A stretch of 37,004 nt of DNA from DATDDB01 sp036524005 (lineage in GTDB: Bacteria > Pseudomonadota > Gammaproteobacteria > Burkholderiales > Gallionellaceae): positions 1 to 37,004 of the forward strand of contig DATDDB010000152.1 of NCBI GenBank assembly GCA_036524005.1, given 5' to 3'. Positions 33,954 through 37,004 of this stretch are shown here, one piece after another (within the stretch, counting starts at the first letter, position 1; each line of letters begins with the position of its first letter). The notes below the pieces were generated by a model that saw nothing but the letters and a program-made list of their open reading frames with translations, did not search any database and was not told the DNA's origin. Both the position numbers and the translations under genes were made by a program.

Positions 33954-34553
33954 TTGAGTACCAAACCCGTTATTCCCGCCCAAACGCTTATCCTCGCCTC
34001 CACCTCGGCCTACCGCAAGGCCCTGCTGGAGCGCCTCGGGCTGCCTTTCCGGGCGGTTTCCCCCGGCGTGGATGAAACGCCTCTGCCGGGCGAAACCGCC
34101 CAGCAGACCTCGCTACGCCTTGCCGAGGCAAAAGCCCGGGCGGTGGCGGCCAAACACCCCGATGCGCTGATCATCGGCTCCGACCAGGTGGCGCTGCTCG
34201 GTGGCATGCAGTTGGGCAAGCCGCTCACCCACGAGAACGCTGTGCGCCAGTTGCGCTCGCTCTCCGGCCAATGCGCGGTCTTCTACACTGCCCTCACCCT
34301 GCTCAACGCGCGCACCGGCAACCTGCAAACCTCGGTCGCGGAAAACCAAGTCTGTTTCCGGGAATACACCGACGAGGAAATCGAATCCTACCTGCGCCGC
34401 GAAAAGCCGTACGACTGCGCCGGCAGCGCAAAATCAGAAGGGATGGGCATCATACTCATCAGCCGCATGGAAGGCCACGACCCCAATGCACTGGTCGGCC
34501 TGCCGCTGATCGAGCTGGTGACGATGCTGAAGAACGAGGGCGTGAAGTTCTGA
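33954..34553 (+). CDS. yceF: Maf-family nucleotide pyrophosphatase, YceF type
   Basis: Hydrolyses unusual nucleoside triphosphates; the YceF subgroup acts on 7-methyl-GTP in Escherichia coli. The 199 residues show STSAYRK (16-22), the base-binding E41, GSDQVA (75-80, where canonical Maf proteins have a different signature), and YDCAGSAKSEGMGI. The start is TTG at 33954 with AAAGGA 7 nt upstream, giving MSTKPVIPAQTLILAS. An in-frame ATG at 33882 overlaps the divergent yceD promoter and is less likely. It is divergent from yceD, next to which yceF is commonly found. Confidence 0.92.
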   Translation: MSTKPVIPAQTLILASTSAYRKALLERLGLPFRAVSPGVDETPLPGETAQQTSLRLAEAKARAVAAKHPDALIIGSDQVALLGGMQLGKPLTHENAVRQLRSLSGQCAVFYTALTLLNARTGNLQTSVAENQVCFREYTDEEIESYLRREKPYDCAGSAKSEGMGIILISRMEGHDPNALVGLPLIELVTMLKNEGVKF

Positions 34554-34558
34554 TTTCA

Positions 34559-36286
34559 TTATTGTTCTTTCAGCATATTCGTCAGGTCGCCAATCGCCGG
34601 ACGGTTTTGCGGCACATAAGGGTCTTGCATTCCATGCACCGGATTGGGCAGCGCAACGCGGCTGCGCGCCGAGAGCGGCTGGAGACGCCAATTCTTCTCG
34701 ATGAATTTCAGGATTGACGCGTGGTCGTAGTAAGTGTGGTCCACCCAGCCGGGCCTGGCATGCGGTGAAACCAGGATCATGGGCACGCGCGGCCCATCGC
34801 CGAAGAAATCAATCGTTTGCACGTAGCCGGAATCGTAATACCCTCCCCCCTCATCGAAGGTAATGATGATTGCAGTATCCTTCCACAGGGCATGGTTCTT
34901 CTGAATGTGGTTCACAATGCCTTCGACAAAGTCGCTGAACCTGGTCAAGGTGGAATAACCGGGATGTCCGGAGACACCATCGGATGGCGTGATGAACGAA
35001 ACGGCCGGCAGGCTGCCCGCCGCAATGTCGCCATAGAATTGCCCGAAATCCACGAGGTTGCGTTTCAAGCCGCTCTCCATCACGCCCTGGAAAAAGGTGA
35101 ATGGATCGCAGATGGTGCAATAGCCCTTGCCTCCGCGCTTGCCATTGCCACGGTCGCCGGCATACCACTTCCACGACACGCCATTTTGGGAAAGCCGCTC
35201 CGCGATGGTGGGCATGGATTGCGGCGGCAAGATATAGTGTTCCGGGCCGAGCGGCGACCTGTCCCCATTGGCCCTGTAGCCAGGCTCATAGTTGTTCACC
35301 AGGTAGAATACGCCAGGCGCGCAATTTCCGTCGTTAAAGGCCCGGTACGGCAACCCGGACAAATAGCGCCTGATGGATGCGGCACCGGGCTGCGCCAGGT
35401 CTGAGCAATTTACATAGCTGCCGCCCGAGTAGCCGTCCTGCACATACGCATTGGGCGTGCCGGGAGCCGGATCGGGATTCTCGATTTGATTTTCGGGCGG
35501 TGTTGCTGCCTTTCCGTCACGGTTATAGCTGCCCACATCCCCCGAAGCGATGGCAATGAAGTTCGCGCCCGTGCCGCCCATCACCGGCTGGTGGTAGTTG
35601 TCGGCGAGCGCATAATGTTCGGCCAGTTCGCGGAAATAGGGCGCATCGCCTTCCGCCATATTGTAAAAGCCCATGCCGACTATGCCCTGCCGCGACGGTT
35701 TGGTGCCGGGTGCCTTATCGGATACCGTTCCCTCGGTGTCGGCGACCCAGACCATCAGGTCGTTCTTCCCCGCGTGGTACTGCTGCCACATCTGGAAAAA
35801 ACGGTGCACCGGACTGCCGGCACGGGCGCCGGGCGGGAAATGCCGGCTGATCTGGAATGGGCCATTCGGCAATTCATTTGCCAATTTGGGGGGTGATGCC
35901 GAATCGCGAGTGGGCATGGCCTGTCCCCGTGTTCCGTTCGCGCCGGGCGCAGGCAGCATGTGATATGAACCTGCTATCGCCAGCTCCACGGAATATTCAT
36001 CCGCGGGAACTGCGCGCTTTTGCTCCGCCAGCGAGAAATTCTTTCCCGGCAGGCCATCCTTGTTCACAATCCCCCTGGACAGCAGATTCGCCACCGTCTG
36101 CCCTTTCGGGGGCTGATAAGTCGCAAACACGTTATCGAAGCTGCGGTTCTCCCCCACAATCACGATCAGGTGTTTGACCGGCGTGGCGGTTTTCGTAGCG
36201 TTTGGGGCGGCGGTTGCTGCATGGGCGGCAGATAGGCAATACCCGCCAACGATCACAATAGCCAACGTGAGAAGCGCTTTATTCAT
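34559..36286 (-). CDS. Exported phosphoesterase (acid phosphatase/phospholipase C family)
   Basis: The 575-residue product has a Sec signal peptide (cut after AHA, residue 23) and a phosphoesterase-family core: GENRSFDN (45-52) carries the metal-binding and active-site start, and TFDEGGGYYD and YDHASILKFIEKNW near the C-terminus are conserved in AcpA and PlcH-type enzymes. It should act in the periplasm or outside the cell to release phosphate from organic esters or phospholipid head groups; the substrate cannot be told. The signal lacks a twin arginine, unlike many PlcH proteins. It is convergent with yceF (5-nt gap) and lies 74 nt after the phosphoribosyltransferase gene on the same strand. 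Confidence 0.88.
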   Translation of the reverse strand: MNKALLTLAIVIVGGYCLSAAHAATAAPNATKTATPVKHLIVIVGENRSFDNVFATYQPPKGQTVANLLSRGIVNKDGLPGKNFSLAEQKRAVPADEYSVELAIAGSYHMLPAPGANGTRGQAMPTRDSASPPKLANELPNGPFQISRHFPPGARAGSPVHRFFQMWQQYHAGKNDLMVWVADTEGTVSDKAPGTKPSRQGIVGMGFYNMAEGDAPYFRELAEHYALADNYHQPVMGGTGANFIAIASGDVGSYNRDGKAATPPENQIENPDPAPGTPNAYVQDGYSGGSYVNCSDLAQPGAASIRRYLSGLPYRAFNDGNCAPGVFYLVNNYEPGYRANGDRSPLGPEHYILPPQSMPTIAERLSQNGVSWKWYAGDRGNGKRGGKGYCTICDPFTFFQGVMESGLKRNLVDFGQFYGDIAAGSLPAVSFITPSDGVSGHPGYSTLTRFSDFVEGIVNHIQKNHALWKDTAIIITFDEGGGYYDSGYVQTIDFFGDGPRVPMILVSPHARPGWVDHTYYDHASILKFIEKNWRLQPLSARSRVALPNPVHGMQDPYVPQNRPAIGDLTNMLKEQ

Positions 36287-36360
36287 TATTGATTGACCCC
36301 GCAGTTTGGCGATGTGCAGCACGGCAGGTGAGTGACTTGGCCACCCGGGTTCGGCTGTAT

Positions 36361-36987
36361 TTACCCCGCTTGGGCTAACAGCTCCATCACCTGCTCGTCG
36401 CTCACCTGCGGAAAATCCATGTAGAACTGCCCTACCGCATAAAACATTTCCGGGGCATACAGGCATACCATTTCATCGGCCAGTGGCGCGACTTTTTCCA
36501 GCGTGTCAGGAGGGGCTACCGGGACAGCGCAAATGAGTTTCTGCGGCTTTTTGGCACGGATGGCATGGAGTGCCGCGATCATGGTGGAGCCGGTCGCCAG
36601 CCCGTCATCCACCACGATGACGCTGCGCCCGGCAGGATCCAGCGGCGGCCGCACCGGGGTATATTGCTCGCGGCGCTTGCGCATGATTTCCATCTGGATT
36701 TGCTTCTCGCGCTCGATGTGTTCCTGGCTTGCCATTTGCAGGGCGTAATCGGCGAGATACACCCAGCCGGTTTCATCCATGGCGCCGATGGCCAGCTCGG
36801 GGTTGCCCGGCGCGCGCAGCTTGCGCACCAGCACCACGTCCACCTCGCCGGCCAGTTTCTCGGCGAGAATCCGGGCCATCGGCACCGCCCCGCGCGGGAT
36901 GGCCAGCACCAGCGGGTTCTGGCCGCGATAGGTTTGCAGCTTTTCCGCGAGCTTGTCGGCCGCGTCGTCACGATTGAGAAAACGCAT
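36361..36987 (-). CDS. Type I phosphoribosyltransferase-domain protein
   Basis: A 208-residue cytosolic protein with LAIPRGAVPMARILAEKL (28-45) and the PRPP-binding loop VVDDGLATGST (125-135), the hallmarks of the PRTase fold. The middle part is helical and charged (REKQIQMEIMRKRREQY). This group is often annotated only as phosphoribosyltransferase and has no assigned base substrate; relatives are often encoded near stress genes or hydrolases. The ATG at 36987 has GAGGAG at proper distance, so the gene is complete in the window. The TTG at 37002 is not needed. Confidence 0.9.
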   Translation of the reverse strand: MRFLNRDDAADKLAEKLQTYRGQNPLVLAIPRGAVPMARILAEKLAGEVDVVLVRKLRAPGNPELAIGAMDETGWVYLADYALQMASQEHIEREKQIQMEIMRKRREQYTPVRPPLDPAGRSVIVVDDGLATGSTMIAALHAIRAKKPQKLICAVPVAPPDTLEKVAPLADEMVCLYAPEMFYAVGQFYMDFPQVSDEQVMELLAQAG

Positions 36988-37004
36988 GATAGTGCTCCTC
37001 AAAC

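Overview
The window looks like ordinary chromosome from a betaproteobacterium, probably in or near the Nitrosomonadales (Gallionella/Sideroxydans-like). This is inferred from gene order (yceD-rpmF-plsX-fabHDG-acpP-fabF-mltG-tmk-holB-tatD, then hfq-hflX-hflK-hflC-DUF2065-hisZ-purA), moderately high GC and protein style; it is not a database result. There is no rRNA, tRNA, CRISPR array, transposase or prophage gene. Forty protein genes are supported, 29 of them on the minus strand.

Left third (1-17.6 kb), accessory and regulatory modules. The 5' part of glnD (cut by the window edge) follows map. A divergent outer-membrane barrel protein of unknown role comes next. A three-gene signalling set (STAS protein, a HATPase/cNMP-fold/PP2C fusion, a Ser/Thr kinase) reads leftwards. 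Divergent from it, three genes overlapping by ATGA (alpha/beta hydrolase, glycerophosphodiesterase, GlpD) could turn deacylated phospholipid into dihydroxyacetone phosphate. The leftward amrB-amrA-amrS set (MEMO, AMMECR1, radical SAM: the widely conserved but functionally unsolved AmmeMemoRadiSam system) ends in a small hydrolase and is preceded by a perfect 13-bp inverted repeat. A phasin-like helical protein is coupled to a UbiB/ABC1-type kinase, followed by a CAP-domain lipoprotein, a 494-nt partly AT-rich gap, a LuxR-type regulator without a LuxI partner in the window, and a small XRE-like protein.

Right two thirds (17.7-33.9 kb), a long leftward run of core genes. Reading from the right: yceD, rpmF, plsX, fabH, fabD, fabG, acpP, fabF (fatty acid and phospholipid start-up), mltG (peptidoglycan), tmk, holB (DNA synthesis), tatD, then hfq, hflX, hflK, hflC, DUF2065, hisZ, purA. 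Many junctions overlap by ATGA or TAATG, implying coupled translation. A strong sigma70-type promoter lies before yceD and places the start codon almost on the transcription start. Two long stem-loops sit inside the cluster (rpmF/plsX and fabF/mltG) and may set expression ratios.

Right end (33.9-37 kb): a Maf/YceF nucleotide pyrophosphatase diverges from yceD, then an exported phosphoesterase and a cytosolic phosphoribosyltransferase read leftwards.

Nothing here is a clearly new system. The best candidates for a second look are the Amr operon with its attached hydrolase and upstream dyad, the STAS/phosphatase/kinase set with a degenerate cNMP fold, the LuxR solo with an altered ligand pocket, the phasin-like/UbiB pair, and the short-leader yceD promoter with the internal hairpins of the fab cluster.
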